The notes under the pieces were generated by a model. The model saw only the letters and a list, made by a program, of their open reading frames with translations. It had not been told where the DNA came from and made no database searches. The position numbers and the translations under genes are program-made. This document shows, one piece after another, positions 35,801-40,870 of a stretch of DNA of 64,000 bases; positions within the stretch are counted from its first letter, which is position 1, and each line of letters opens with the position of its first letter. Origin of the DNA: Schistocephalus solidus (taxonomy: Eukaryota > Platyhelminthes > Cestoda > Diphyllobothriidea > Diphyllobothriidae); contig WEDG01004483.1 of assembly GCA_017591395.1 (NCBI GenBank), forward strand, positions 139,501 through 203,500, given 5' to 3'.

Positions 35801-37202
35801 TTCTAGCGTCAAGACGACCGGATGCGGACTCGAGCGCTTCAGCGTACAAAGCTAACCTACCGTCTACACGTGCCACACACACGTCTGGTCATCGCTACAT
35901 GGACGAGGCTTGTTTTGCGGACGGCTAGGATATAGCATGCGTGAGCGTGCCATAAACTGAGGTACTATTAAGGTCGTGACTGTTCCGTCAAATTTTCACG
36001 TGAAGGATTGCTGTACTTTTAAAGGAAGTTGTCGGAATTCCTGCTTCATATGAGGTTCGTCCTGCAAAAAAAAACAAATCCTTCTTCCAACACCTCACAC
36101 AGACAAATTTTTGTTTACTTTCGCTACCAGAATGCTCACCAATTAAGCAGCCAGATGTGGCATACCAGGATGTTGGTGCTTGACGTGGCAACTGGGGACG
36201 CACTTTTGATTCTATCTCCTCGCCCGGTTGATGTTCTTTTTGGTCTAGTAGTCTTTATTTCGTAACCTTCTCACTTATTGGTACTCCTTCACACCAAACA
36301 GCAAGGTAATATATATCGTGTGTCTGATGTTAACAATTATTCAGCCCGACAGTCGAAACACAAAAAAACAGTAATTTAACTAACTTGCTCCGTTCTGTTG
36401 GACAGCATTTAGTGAATCGAAAACTTGCAGCCCGCGGTTACTATCCTTGTGTGTTTCGCTAACTCAAATTGCCTCAGAGTCCCCGTTAAAGACAGGTGTC
36501 TGGGAATCGCTAACTTTCCTGTAACACTCTTGCTGATGCCTCTCAACCGCCTCTCCGCTCCTTTCCTCTCCATCCAGATGAAGGCAAAGAAGGAGGAAGA
36601 AGAGGACACACGGCGAAGGGAACAACTGCTGCAGTTGCAGGCGGAACGCGAAAAGGCGGAGGCGTTGGCTGAGTGTCGTCGGCATTCCAGTGCTCTACCC
36701 AAGGAACCCCCGGAACCAGGGACTGCGGAGGGCGAGGCATTTGCCCACAGCCGTGAGGGTGCTGCTGGCACGGCCACTCTGCGTTTCCGTCTGCCACCGG
36801 GCCTCTCACTGCCGCCCCTGTTTGACCTTCTGCCGGAGGAGGAGAAGCGCCCTGAACCGCCCGCCAATGGTATGCTGATCCGTCGTTTCCGTGGGGTGGA
36901 CACGCTGTCCGACTTGAAGCACTTCATGGAGTCTCTGGGCTTCACTGTGGCTAAATTTAAGTTGCTCACCACTTTCCCCCGAACTGACGTAAGTTGTCGT
37001 TTTTGGTAATACAAGTTAACATCATCGCCATGGTTTCGTCCCATGCATATCTTTCGGATGTGTTCATGTACACCATTTATGCATTCTATTCATGATCTTT
37101 CTCCGCATCCGAATGTAGCTTACCGCCATCGCCGACGATGCAGTAACCGTAGCTGAACTGAAGCTCGTTCCGCAGGAAACGCTGATCCTCGAGGAACGGT
37201 AG
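2809..37202 (+). CDS. FAF1: FAF1 orthologue, 12-exon gene model (overall span)
   Basis: Ubiquitin-binding UBX-family adaptor that brings ubiquitylated clients to the p97/VCP ATPase. Exons read: 2809-2850, 2885-2990, 5177-5530, 6244-6323, 7788-8183, 14125-14400, 19376-19478, 26220-26383, 27715-27933, 33221-33601, 36578-36988, 37119-37202. Summed length is 2616 nt, an exact multiple of 3, giving about 871 residues (human FAF1 is 650). Domain order is that of FAF1: UBA (about 12-48), UBL1 (88-190), UBL2 (200-326) with a Ser-rich insert, basic and acidic linker (327-450), UAS (460-640), charged helix (670-740), UBX (765-871) with FPR at 840-842. All proposed introns are GT-AG. Introns 5, 6, 7 and 9 are 5-7 kb and packed with transposons. 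An in-frame ATG at 2773 would add 12 residues; the 2809 ATG gives an acidic start like the family. Exons 4 and 6 and the exact linker are the least certain. Confidence 0.88.
2851..2884 (+). other. 34-nt micro-intron of FAF1
   Basis: GTAAGGTC at the 5' end and GTTTATAG at the 3' end, between exons encoding the first turn and the body of the UBA domain. Removing it joins DGVNSFK to AITGIED in frame. Introns this short are known near the 5' ends of flatworm genes. Confidence 0.72.
2885..2990 (+). CDS. FAF1: FAF1 coding exon 2 (UBA domain)
   Basis: Follows a 34-nt intron (2851-2884, GTAAGG...TTATAG). Encodes the UBA core: an [11 protein letters not shown] segment, then [13 protein letters not shown], matching the FAF1 pattern in which TGIE..D.A is followed by NW.L..A.N. 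UBA domains bind ubiquitin chains. The exon ends in phase 1 before GTATGA; the next exon at 5177 starts in phase 1 and the split codon makes Gly. Confidence 0.82.
2991..5176 (+). other. FAF1 intron 2, unique AT-rich sequence
   Basis: 2.2 kb from GTATGA to TTGAAG. I recognise no transposon or RNA gene in it. Confidence 0.5.
5177..5530 (+). CDS. FAF1: FAF1 coding exon 3 (linker and UBL1)
   Basis: Acceptor TTGAAG at 5176. A linker of about 38 residues precedes a ubiquitin-like fold that starts [10 protein letters not shown] and continues through SLRDLKEDF to [11 protein letters not shown], which aligns with the FAF1 stretch of the form GDVEDSTV. About 25 residues ([11 protein letters not shown]...) appear inserted in the middle of UBL1 relative to vertebrate FAF1. 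The donor chosen is GCAG|GTTGTT at 5531 (phase 1), because it joins in frame to the exon at 6244. An earlier GTAAAT donor at 5515 and a GTGAGC at 5396 are possible alternatives. Confidence 0.8.
6244..6323 (+). CDS. FAF1: FAF1 coding exon 4 (end of UBL1), tentative
   Basis: A short open stretch behind acceptor TTCACAG and before donor GTAAAT encodes [20 protein letters not shown] then LRTDRP. The LP.....LR/YVLT-like pattern fits the last strand of UBL1, where FAF1 has an LHLP turn followed by a hydrophobic strand. It enters in phase 1 (making Asp with the last base of exon 3) and leaves in phase 0, as exon 5 needs. Similarity is weak, so the call rests mainly on phase and position. Confidence 0.5.
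7300..7480 (-). pseudogene. Orphan C2H2 finger fragment of the RTE-like LINE
   Basis: Minus strand encodes [20 protein letters not shown] then H. This is the same finger signature (C-x2-C, G-x-GLxGHxRIH) found at the C-termini of the LINE copies at 29.5, 40.6 and 56.3 kb. It lies in FAF1 intron 4 without other LINE domains, so it is read as a short 3' fragment of that family. Confidence 0.55.
7788..8183 (+). CDS. FAF1: FAF1 coding exon 5 (UBL2 with poly-Ser insert)
   Basis: Begins [12 protein letters not shown], the first strand of UBL2, then carries an insert of about 45 residues containing an uninterrupted run of eight Ser, before the fold resumes: [19 protein letters not shown], the FAF1 helix and IP.(R/D)(H/R)Q.W motif. 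It closes with GGSYTLE, the last strand. Donor GAG|GTTAGT at 8184 is phase 0. An acceptor with a better pyrimidine tract (CTCCTCCTAG) ends at 7771 and would add 16 nt in a different phase; 7788 is chosen because it keeps the frame with exon 4. Confidence 0.8.
8635..8775 (-). repeat. Diverged SINE-1 copy (minus)
   Basis: GGAGATGGCTATTTCTGGCT then CATTAGTCGTCATCAGC, followed by GGTTTCGATGACCTG and AAGCCACGG, matches the order of the tRNA-derived SINE seen better at 17.94-18.11 and 38.2-38.4 kb. Strongly mutated. Confidence 0.45.
9470..9660 (-). pseudogene. PLE C-terminal tail, inverted
   Basis: Minus strand encodes [20 protein letters not shown] then YKILKEKFK. The PLE at 12.0-13.7 kb ends with the same pattern (W/MHS...SINR.(V/I)(N/D)LDA.Y..L). 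The 190 bp are close to the reverse complement of 11640-11830. Confidence 0.65.
9660..10303 (+). pseudogene. PLE reverse transcriptase, C-terminal half
   Basis: Plus strand. The catalytic YVDD box lies at 9697-9708 ([15 protein letters not shown]), followed by a frame change, [14 protein letters not shown] (about 9810), a YRKETYSEF motif, CLK...VKQKG and a [10 protein letters not shown] segment. These are the thumb and post-thumb landmarks of PLE reverse transcriptases (YVDD, LPFLD, Y.K). Fingers and GIY-YIG are missing, so it is a fragment, abutting an inverted PLE tail at about 9660. Confidence 0.8.
10480..11420 (-). pseudogene. PLE post-RT region and GIY-YIG domain (minus)
   Basis: Minus strand reads, from high to low coordinates: [59 protein letters not shown], then a Cys-rich GIY-YIG-like segment with GR(T)SR.LSKRI and [20 protein letters not shown]. 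The same order, better preserved, occurs at 60.9-61.8 kb on the plus strand. Several frame changes and a stop break it. In PLEs the GIY-YIG nuclease primes integration. Confidence 0.75.
11640..11830 (+). pseudogene. PLE C-terminal tail (plus)
   Basis: Encodes [20 protein letters not shown] then TYKIL, the tail seen inverted at 9470-9660. It is not joined to a GIY-YIG domain on the same strand. Confidence 0.6.
11953..11975. repeat. (AT)n microsatellite
   Basis: Short alternating AT run next to the 3' side of the minus-strand PLE. Confidence 0.9.
13335..13695. repeat. Palindrome between two head-to-head PLE starts
   Basis: Arms of about 160 bp (13340-13500 and 13530-13690) are diverged reverse complements around a centre near 13,515. 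Landmarks are AAATCTGGAATCATAAGGAC on the left and GTCCTGATGATTCCAGATTT on the right. Confidence 0.75.
13530..13700 (+). pseudogene. Head-to-head partial PLE copy
   Basis: Plus strand encodes [20 protein letters not shown] and [15 protein letters not shown], which is the first RT motif of the same PLE family as the minus-strand copy ending at about 13520. Here the AYGLP.VHK motif is closer to consensus. The open frame continues to 13948 but the PLE similarity stops by about 13695. Confidence 0.75.
14125..14400 (+). CDS. FAF1: FAF1 coding exon 6 (Ser/Arg-rich linker), tentative
   Basis: A strong acceptor (TTCTTTACTTACCAG) and a strong donor (GTAAGTG) bracket 276 nt open in phase 0. The peptide begins [10 protein letters not shown], continuing the UBL2 end as in FAF1 (strand, then basic residues), and is rich in Ser, Arg, Asn and Thr. 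A second frame in the last third reads [14 protein letters not shown], which resembles the FAF1 acidic linker but would leave in phase 2, out of step with exon 7, and has a stop upstream. The exon is well supported by its splice sites; the frame is less certain. Confidence 0.6.
15039..15101 (-). ncRNA. Hammerhead ribozyme motif, degenerate partner (minus)
   Basis: Minus strand reads CTGGCGA, a stem II made by GGACT...AGTTC, GACA in place of GAAA, then GCTC and AGACGAATAAA, the same order as the plus-strand copy. A6 of CUGANGA and one A of GAAA are changed, so cleavage is unlikely. Confidence 0.5.
15112..15169 (+). ncRNA. Hammerhead ribozyme motif (type I, 2-bp stem III)
   Basis: Core CTGACGA (15122-15128), an imperfect stem II hairpin (GGACTC...GATTTT), GAA (15148-15150), then AG-CT, which can pair as a 2-bp stem III, and cleavage base C15155. 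Stem I forms from GTTTTATCT (15113-15121) and AGA plus TAAAAC (15156-15168) with a 4-nt bulge: nine pairs. Very short stem III is a feature of hammerheads reported in Penelope-like elements. The extra U after CTGACGA and weak pairs in stem II leave activity uncertain. Confidence 0.65.
15440..15464. repeat. (CCG)n microsatellite
   Basis: Short run of about seven CCG/GCC units. Confidence 0.85.
16630..16712 (-). repeat. SINE-2 tRNA-derived head
   Basis: Minus strand has a pol III A box (TAGCTCAGTTGGCTAGAGC), a GGCT/AGCC anticodon-like stem with a 7-nt loop, and a B box in TGGGTTCGAAGCCCA. The 5' GGGGCCT has no partner after the T arm, so it is a SINE head and not a working tRNA. Confidence 0.7.
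16865..17085. repeat. SINE-2 fold-back pair
   Basis: Two inverted SINE-2 pieces. Left (minus) runs from GATTTGGACAGATTTGAATA through ATTCGAACCCACGCC; right (plus) returns through GGCGTGGGTTCGAATCTCAC and ends GTTCACAAGTGG...CAAATCTGC. The loop holds the AAGGCTTTAGTACAGCC anticodon-like segment. The tail matches 50.46 kb. Confidence 0.75.
17940..18118 (-). repeat. SINE-1 copy (minus), tRNA-derived
   Basis: Minus strand starts GAGCCCGTGGCTCAATGATT (A box) and has GGGTTCGAGCC (B box), then the body TGACTGGCTGATGAGCCAGA. The same unit occurs at 38.2-38.65 and 40.4-40.55 kb and, diverged, at 8.64 and 33.1 kb. Confidence 0.75.
18165..18345 (-). repeat. SINE-1 body fragment without tRNA head
   Basis: Contains CGTTCTATCTTGGGGTTCAG, GCCACACCAGCAGCCG, a purine-rich stretch and GGAATGACTATTTCTGGCTC, the same order as the complete unit at 38.08-38.38 kb. 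The tRNA-like part is missing. Confidence 0.6.
19376..19478 (+). CDS. FAF1: FAF1 coding exon 7 (acidic linker)
   Basis: Acceptor TTGTAG, donor CTCA|GTGAGT. Encodes [19 protein letters not shown] and a short Asn/Ser tail, matching the acidic stretch between UBL2 and UAS in FAF1 (D-D-F-E-D-A-T-E-F then VDDG). Phase 0 at entry, phase 1 at exit, which fits exon 8 directly. Confidence 0.75.
20711..21359 (-). mobile_element. Short hAT transposon with TIRs and perfect 8-bp TSD
   Basis: Ends are CAGGGGTCGGCAAACTTTTC at the left and, read inward on the other strand, CAGAGGTCGGCAAACTCCGG at the right. Both sides are flanked by GCATAGAA (20703-20710 and 21360-21367), an exact 8-bp target duplication as hAT elements make. 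649 bp long; holds the BED-finger frame at 20802-21062 but no catalytic domain, so non-autonomous. Confidence 0.9.
20802..21062 (-). pseudogene. BED-type zinc finger remnant of a hAT transposase
   Basis: Minus strand encodes [20 protein letters not shown], then CLLCN (C-x2-C), then [12 protein letters not shown] (H-x4-H). This is the zf-BED pattern of hAT transposases of the GTF2IRD2/ZBED5 type. The rest of the transposase is absent. Confidence 0.75.
21726..21791 (+). other. Candidate FAF1 cassette exon with in-frame TGA
   Basis: In intron 7, acceptor CCCTGCAG and donor GAG|GTAGAT enclose exactly 66 nt, phase 1 to phase 1, so it could be included without disturbing exons 7 and 8. It would encode [20 protein letters not shown] then L and TGA as its last full codon. 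Either a poison or alternative-terminal exon, a linker exon with a base difference, or a chance pair of splice-like sites. Not included in the main model. Confidence 0.3.
22779..23048 (-). pseudogene. LINE C-terminal fragment
   Basis: Minus strand encodes [20 protein letters not shown] and [20 protein letters not shown], which follows the common LINE post-RT pattern (RRCLR.IL...W, RRLRWFGHVLR.P...L). About 90 residues, mutated, no RT attached. Confidence 0.6.
23677..23730 (+). ncRNA. Degenerate hammerhead motif
   Basis: CTGATTA (CTGATGA with G8 changed), perfect stem II GGATTC/GAATCC around CGGTTA, then GAAAC, ACC and AGACCAATAAA. The order equals the motif at 24.3 kb. G8 is a catalytic base and stem III pairing is lost, so it should be inactive. 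Confidence 0.45.
24010..24340. repeat. Fold-back element with hammerhead-like ends
   Basis: Left arm about 24017-24132, right arm about 24222-24335. Shared blocks include ACACAGGGAGTTGCAG / CTGCAACTCCCTGTGT and TCGCTATGCTAC / TAACATAGCGA. The outer ends carry GCCTGAAGTTTCGGATTC on the left and GGAATCCGAAACGTCAGGC on the right. Confidence 0.8.
24280..24345 (+). ncRNA. Hammerhead ribozyme motif with consensus core
   Basis: Consensus CTGATGA (24292-24298), stem II region GGGTTC-AATTT-GGAATCC, GAA and AC-GT (2-bp stem III, 24321-24324), cleavage base C24325, then AGGCGAATAAA. Relative to the 15.1-kb motif, stem III changes from AG/CT to AC/GT with pairing kept. Stem I is weaker (C-G, T-G, G-C near the core; ATCT/AGAT further out). 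The opposite arm carries a mutated version. Confidence 0.6.
24346..26219 (+). other. Remainder of FAF1 intron 7, nothing recognised
   Basis: Several open frames of 70-110 residues lie here on both strands, but none resembles a known family and they overlap each other. I make no gene call. Confidence 0.4.
26220..26383 (+). CDS. FAF1: FAF1 coding exon 8 (start of UAS domain)
   Basis: Acceptor TTTATCTTTCCTAG, donor GAT|GTAAGT. Encodes [20 protein letters not shown] then [19 protein letters not shown] and [15 protein letters not shown]. This corresponds to the FAF1 UAS entry (F...F..RYG....F..G.L..A...AF...). Enters in phase 1, leaves in phase 0. The UAS is a thioredoxin-like fold that in FAF1 and UBXD8 interacts with long-chain unsaturated fatty acids. 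Confidence 0.88.
27715..27933 (+). CDS. FAF1: FAF1 coding exon 9 (UAS domain core)
   Basis: Acceptor TGATTTCAG, donor CCG|GTTAGT, phase 0 at both ends, 73 codons. [20 protein letters not shown] and then [20 protein letters not shown] are the diagnostic UAS strands (R.L..YLHHD followed by W.WD.T in the family). The peptide ends LANKIRSTP, which joins without a gap to [10 protein letters not shown] of exon 10, as FAF1 does (IRT.KTDQFPL). Confidence 0.93.
28585..29290. repeat. Family-B repeat, near-complete copy
   Basis: Recurrent blocks: GCGCGTGGATTAGTTTTAAG, CTCCCCCACC..TGTCA, GATCCCACGGAGTGGGAGT, GGCCACATTAAGAAGGAG, CAGTCCGCCAGTCAGCCACT, TTTTAGCGCACCGTGATAGT, TTGTTTATAGTGAGGA, then a second half ending CAACCCACGGCGCTTAT. 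The same order occurs at 54.95-56.13 kb and in pieces at 35.2, 39.6, 44.4 and 46.9 kb. Confidence 0.75.
29453..30350 (-). pseudogene. C2H2 finger array at the LINE C-terminus
   Basis: Minus strand shows about five finger-like units: [20 protein letters not shown], a [20 protein letters not shown] unit, [40 protein letters not shown] and [20 protein letters not shown]. Several have lost a zinc ligand. The repeated Thr-(H/S)-R-(M/I)-G-L helix start is shared by all copies in the window. Confidence 0.7.
30727..30915. repeat. Tandem duplication, two 95-bp units
   Basis: Unit starting CGGCGGCAGCTGAGATGGAA at 30727 begins again at 30822. The copies are nearly identical (one extra A in the first), running to GTCGTCAAGACGACGG. 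Both lie inside LINE copy 1. Confidence 0.92.
33105..33175 (+). repeat. Diverged SINE-1 tRNA head
   Basis: GGGCCCGTGGCTAAGTGG (A-box-like) and GGTCGTGGAGTCACGACC (a mutated B-box arm) match the head of SINE-1. It ends about 45 bp before the acceptor of FAF1 exon 10. Confidence 0.5.
33221..33601 (+). CDS. FAF1: FAF1 coding exon 10 (end of UAS, charged helix)
   Basis: Acceptor GATCTTTCACAG, donor AAG|GTTTGT, phase 0 both ends, 127 codons. [20 protein letters not shown] finishes the UAS fold. An insertion of about 35 residues ([11 protein letters not shown] to STSVRG) precedes [13 protein letters not shown]. The end is the long charged helix typical of UAS/UBX proteins: [20 protein letters not shown], where FAF1 has REQDEAYR.SLEAD. 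Confidence 0.92.
33602..36577 (+). other. FAF1 intron 10 with partial family-B repeats
   Basis: Family-B pieces at 35236-35545 (starting GACAGTTCGACCGTCGTCTT) and 35700-35890. The remainder, 33.6-35.2 and 35.9-36.5 kb, shows nothing I recognise. Confidence 0.55.
36578..36988 (+). CDS. FAF1: FAF1 coding exon 11 (coiled coil and most of UBX)
   Basis: Acceptor CTCTCCATCCAG, donor GAC|GTAAGT, phase 0, 137 codons. It begins with a Lys/Glu/Arg coiled coil, then a Pro-rich linker ([20 protein letters not shown]), then the [33 protein letters not shown], and [12 protein letters not shown]. The cis-proline FPR loop that docks on the p97 N-domain is intact (residues 840-842). The stretch between the first two UBX strands is longer than in vertebrate FAF1. 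Confidence 0.94.
37119..37202 (+). CDS. FAF1: FAF1 coding exon 12 (UBX C-terminus and stop)
   Basis: After a 130-nt intron and acceptor CGAATGTAG, 27 codons end in TAG at 37200-37202. The peptide finishes [18 protein letters not shown], almost the canonical UBX end (L.E.KLFPQETLFLE). I see no canonical AATAAA within about 300 nt downstream. Confidence 0.94.
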   Translation, partial: LTAIADDAVTVAELKLVPQETLILEER

Positions 37203-38075
37203 ACGCAGCGGTCCTCCGCTCAGATCTGTTGCATATGGCCGCTCTATTGTCCCTCTTACTCTGCCTTTTACGGCGACTGTCTCTTAAGGCTCACCCACCT
37301 CCACCTTGTCCTTTTTCCCTCCGTTTTGTTTATAAACTTTTTATTCGAAAGATGATACTTCGTCGACTTTCAGCCTCCTCTCCCCTCCCCCCTCCCCCTT
37401 GTGCTCTGCCTCCGTAACATCGCCACTGCTCTCCAGCGCTGACACCGACTTGTAACGAGCCTCCCTGAACGTCCGTCTCCACTTGTATCTGTTACCACAC
37501 TCACTTTCCTCCCCACGCATCTTGTAGCACACACACACACACACCCACATGTATGAGAGTTGCTGTATGTACGCGTGCTACGCGTTTCAGTTGTGGAAAA
37601 CTTTTGCAAATAGCTAATTACTTTATTTTCACCATTTTCCCCTACTGCTTTCTTTCTCTCTCCGGGGTGCAGAAGGAGGGTAGGGGGCAAACGCTGCAGA
37701 CGTAGGAAGCATTCTTCGGGGAAGAGATTCATAGAGCTTGTCGGGGCTGGGGTGTAGGGGGTGATACGGAGGGGCCATGGAGATCTGACGTTAGCTGTTT
37801 CTGTCCGGACCGGCTGAGGCTTCCCTCCTTCGATGGAGTCAGCCATCTTTATTTTGTTGCATCCAAACGAAGCCACCCTTCTTCTCTTCCCCAGTTTAGC
37901 AGACTGGCCGGGTACGGTGATGGAGCTCTAGGAATGGATGTTGCATTACCCAACCAGCTGCGTCTTAGTAGCGCTAAAAAATGGAATTCCTTCAGTAATA
38001 ACGCTTATTGCAACTAAATTGACCAGCAGTCCTAACTCAGTCCGTGGCTTTACTAATAAGGGCGTTCATTGACGA
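37203..38075. other. Downstream of FAF1, nothing recognised
   Basis: Pyrimidine-rich stretches at 37.23-37.45 kb may be FAF1 3' untranslated region. No second gene or transposon is seen. Confidence 0.4.
37529..37546. repeat. (CA)n microsatellite
   Basis: About nine CA units downstream of the FAF1 stop. Confidence 0.8.
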
Positions 38076-38385
38076 ATGCTCACCTATCGCTAACGGAAAT
38101 CACTCGTCCCGTTCTGTCTTGGGGCTCACTCTCCAGTCCCGCCAGCAGCCGTACAGTGGCTATTAATAGTAGTAGCAGCAGAAAAAGTAGTAGTAGTAAC
38201 AGCAGATGAACAATGCCGGCAGAGACAAGGGAAACTGGAATGACCATTTCTGGTTTATTAGCTGAAATCAGCCAATCATACGTAACCCCGGGAAGCGCAG
38301 GACCCGCGGCTCGAACACGTGACCTGTTTATCAGAAGTTTAACGCTCTACCCATTGAGCCACGGGCTCGTTGTCTTGCCGGTTTA
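38075..38385 (-). repeat. SINE-1, full-length copy (minus)
   Basis: Minus strand: GAGCCCGTGGCTCAATGGGT (A box), TGTTCGAGCC (B box), body with TCATTCCAGTTTCCC, a short CTA/CTG-rich stretch, then CGGGACTGGAGAGTGAGCCC and a tail with CGTTAGCGATAGGTGAGC. About 310 bp. This is the best template of the family in the window. Confidence 0.75.
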
Positions 38386-38399
38386 GATCGGTAATATTG

Positions 38400-38640
38400 A
38401 GAATCGTTGACGAACGCTCACAGATCGGTAATATAACGCACTCGTCCTGATGTGCCTTGTTGCTCACTCTCGAGCCCCGCCAGCAGCTGCATGTCGGCTA
38501 ATAATAGAAGAGGCAGACTAATAATGCCGGCAAGCACAAGGTAGACTGGAATGGCCATTTCTGGCTCATCAGCCAGTTATAACCAACCCCAGGTGGTGCC
38601 CCACCCGAGGCTCGTACCCGCGACCTAGACGTTTCTGCCA
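38400..38640 (-). repeat. SINE-1, second tandem copy, head truncated
   Basis: Repeats GAACGCTCACAGATCGGTAA, CTCACTCTCGAGCCCCGCCA, CACAAGGTAGACTGGAATGG and GGCTCATCAGCCAG in the same order as the copy just before it. The B-box arm (GAGGCTCGTACCCGCGACCT) is present; the A-box half is missing. Confidence 0.7.
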
Positions 38641-39639
38641 TCGACTGTGGGAAGCGAGGAACGGGAGGGAGCGGTTGATCTTCCAGTTTCACGTCCGGTC
38701 TTCTACGTCGTCTGCCTCGTTTATGAAAAGTAGCCAACCTTATTTCCTACTGACAGGGCATTCCTACTGCCGTCTTAGCTGTACTTGGTTGGGGACGGTG
38801 GTGGTCCGAGATGCAAGTGATAGATTATTTCAAAACATATAGCTTGTGTAGCCCACGATTCAGTGGGAATTGCTTATTTGCTTGCTGCCCCCGAAAGGGC
38901 AGGGCGATAGAAACGCCTATCCCTCCACAAACTATGAATGGCTCTGCGCTCGATGCGAAGGTACCTTGTACCTAACCATGATTTTTCTTGAGTTTAGCGC
39001 AGAACCACCTGTATTGAGAGTGGTTCCTATTTTGGTGCACAAATTTCTGACAGTTTGAACATTCCGAATGACGGCTTTAAAAAGGCAGTTGGACATCGGA
39101 ACCCATTTAGCCAGTTGATTTTTATTTGTCCAGAAAGCGTACCTACCGAAGTAGACCTGTTCGCGAGCATGACCCTTGCGGTTGGGTCTCTAAAAGCCTG
39201 TTTTTTTGCCAATGGGCTCTTTTCTTGTAGGGGTGGTTTAATACGCCAAAACTGCCATCCGCGACCTCGAGATCCTATAGTGCGTTTGATGCGAGCATTG
39301 TCCACATGCCCCATGTGGGTTGCCACATGGCGAGTCGTCTACAACGTTCCCCCAGACTATCGTCCAGTAGAACTGGCCGTGGTTGCGGTGGGCTTATCCT
39401 CCTCCCTCACTGGACCGGGTCTTGCGAGTTTTGTCGGCTCGCCTGTTGATTGGTGATGGTGGCCAAAAAACAATCACCAATCCTCACCAAGTTCCATACT
39501 TCCCTTAACCATATGCCCTAAAATAATAGCATTGAGCTTTGTTCAATGCTCCTCCAAGTATCTTTTAGTTCTTAGTTTACAAATCTTACACATTTTCACT
39601 GGGTTCGCTCGAGGAGTCTGAGGGATTGACCACATGTGT

Positions 39640-39935
39640 GATAGTTCGACCTCGACCCATTGTGAAGACAGATAAAAACACACCGGAGACGGGATCGGAC
39701 GCAGGGGCTGACAACCTTAAGCAGCCCTCTACGCGTGCCACACAGGCCTGGTCCGCGCACGCTGGATCAGGATTTCACACAAAAAACCAAGGGGTTTGGG
39801 GCTGACTCGGATCTCCACTGAGTGGGCGTGCCATAAGAGGCCACATTCAGCAGGATCCATTGTAGCCTGATCGTCTGTCCTGAGCGGATGAGGACCGTGG
39901 TACCCCCCGTTAATTGCCAGTCTTCTCCTTCACGG
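39640..39935. repeat. Family-B repeat, partial
   Basis: Contains AAAACACACCGGAGACGGGA, TCTCCACTGAGTGGGCGTGC, GGCCACATTCAGCAGGATCC and ATTGTAGCCTGA. Diverged relative to the copies at 28.6 and 55 kb. Confidence 0.6.
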
Positions 39936-40389
39936 ATTTTGGCGCATTGTGAGAGTTTCTAAGCAAATCCGCACTGGCTAGGAATCCAGAATGGAAGAGT
40001 TCACCGGGTGGAGCGTTTTGCGGAACCTGCTCCCACCTACCAACTGCAGTGTTGCGTCGTCAACCACAAACGCTCTGTTGGACCTGACTCACTTGCTTAA
40101 CGTCCATTCAGGCCACACATAGTTTCCTGCCAGCTAGCCAGTATCAAGTAATGACCTAGGTATCGTCCAGATCAATATTTTTGCATCATTGAAGTTAAAG
40201 AACACCACGCATGCGAACGGAAGGTCAGCCCAAAACACCCTGTTCACCAGGACGGGGATTCTGTGCACGCATTGTGTGGGGACGTCCTCACAATTTAGCC
40301 TTTATAACGTATTTATTATGTGAGATCTGGCTACATGCAGTGGGAGCATGACCATATGAGCCACGCGTTGGTGTGACTTTTAACCAAAG

Positions 40390-40550
40390 TAGCTTTCAGA
40401 CAAATACAGGGAGACCGGAATGGCCGTTACTGGCTTACTAGCTGTCATCAGCTAGCCACATCCAGTCCCAGACATTGGGTTCGAGTTTTTGACTTCTAAC
40501 CAACAGATCGAGGGTTCAAGCTTCAGGTATCGCAACATCTGGGGTTGGAC
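40390..40550 (-). repeat. SINE-1 copy (minus), diverged
   Basis: ACAGGGAGACCGGAATGGCC, TTACTAGCTGTCATCAGCTA, GACATTGGGTTCGAGTTTTT then TTGACTTCTAACCAACAG follow the SINE-1 order; the A-box end is lost. Confidence 0.6.
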
Positions 40551-40578
40551 ATGGCTGACTGATGACAGGAGAGGAAGG

Positions 40579-40850
40579 TTAGCATGGGGTATCAGTGCTG
40601 TCGGCATTGCGGTGAATTCCGCTGACGTGGATGCGCCTGTGACCGAATAGGCCCACGCGATGAGTGAATGCGCGAGGACAGTGAGGGCAGTGGAGGCGGC
40701 GATCTCTGCTGTGTGTTAGTGCTCTAGGCACTGATTCACCAGACTCTGTACGATGGATTCGCAAGTGACCGTCGAGACCGATGCGTAAGGTAAATGTCCG
40801 GTCGCAATGAGGGCAGTTTATGAGAAAGTCCTCATCGCTGATAATGGTGG
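40579..40850 (-). pseudogene. C2H2 fingers at the C-terminus of LINE copy 2
   Basis: Two good fingers in one open frame with the post-RT region: [20 protein letters not shown] then H, and [20 protein letters not shown] then H, joined by about 20 residues ([20 protein letters not shown]). Both keep C-x2-C and H-x3-H. A Thr run from (GGT)n lies just before them. Confidence 0.8.
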
Positions 40851-40870
40851 TGGTGGTGGTGGTGGTGGCG
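40843..40870. repeat. (GGT)n microsatellite
   Basis: About nine GGT units inside LINE copy 2, read as poly-Thr on the minus strand. Confidence 0.9.

Noticed and set aside
36409..37044. Minus-strand frame of 211 codons rich in Arg/Ser
   Set aside because: Complement of FAF1 exon 11, whose UBX domain is convincing on the plus strand.
39055..39456. Plus-strand frame ending near RVVYNVPPDYRP, similar to [13 protein letters not shown] of the PLE nuclease block
   Set aside because: Only about ten residues match and nothing on either side fits a PLE, so chance similarity or a very old scrap.
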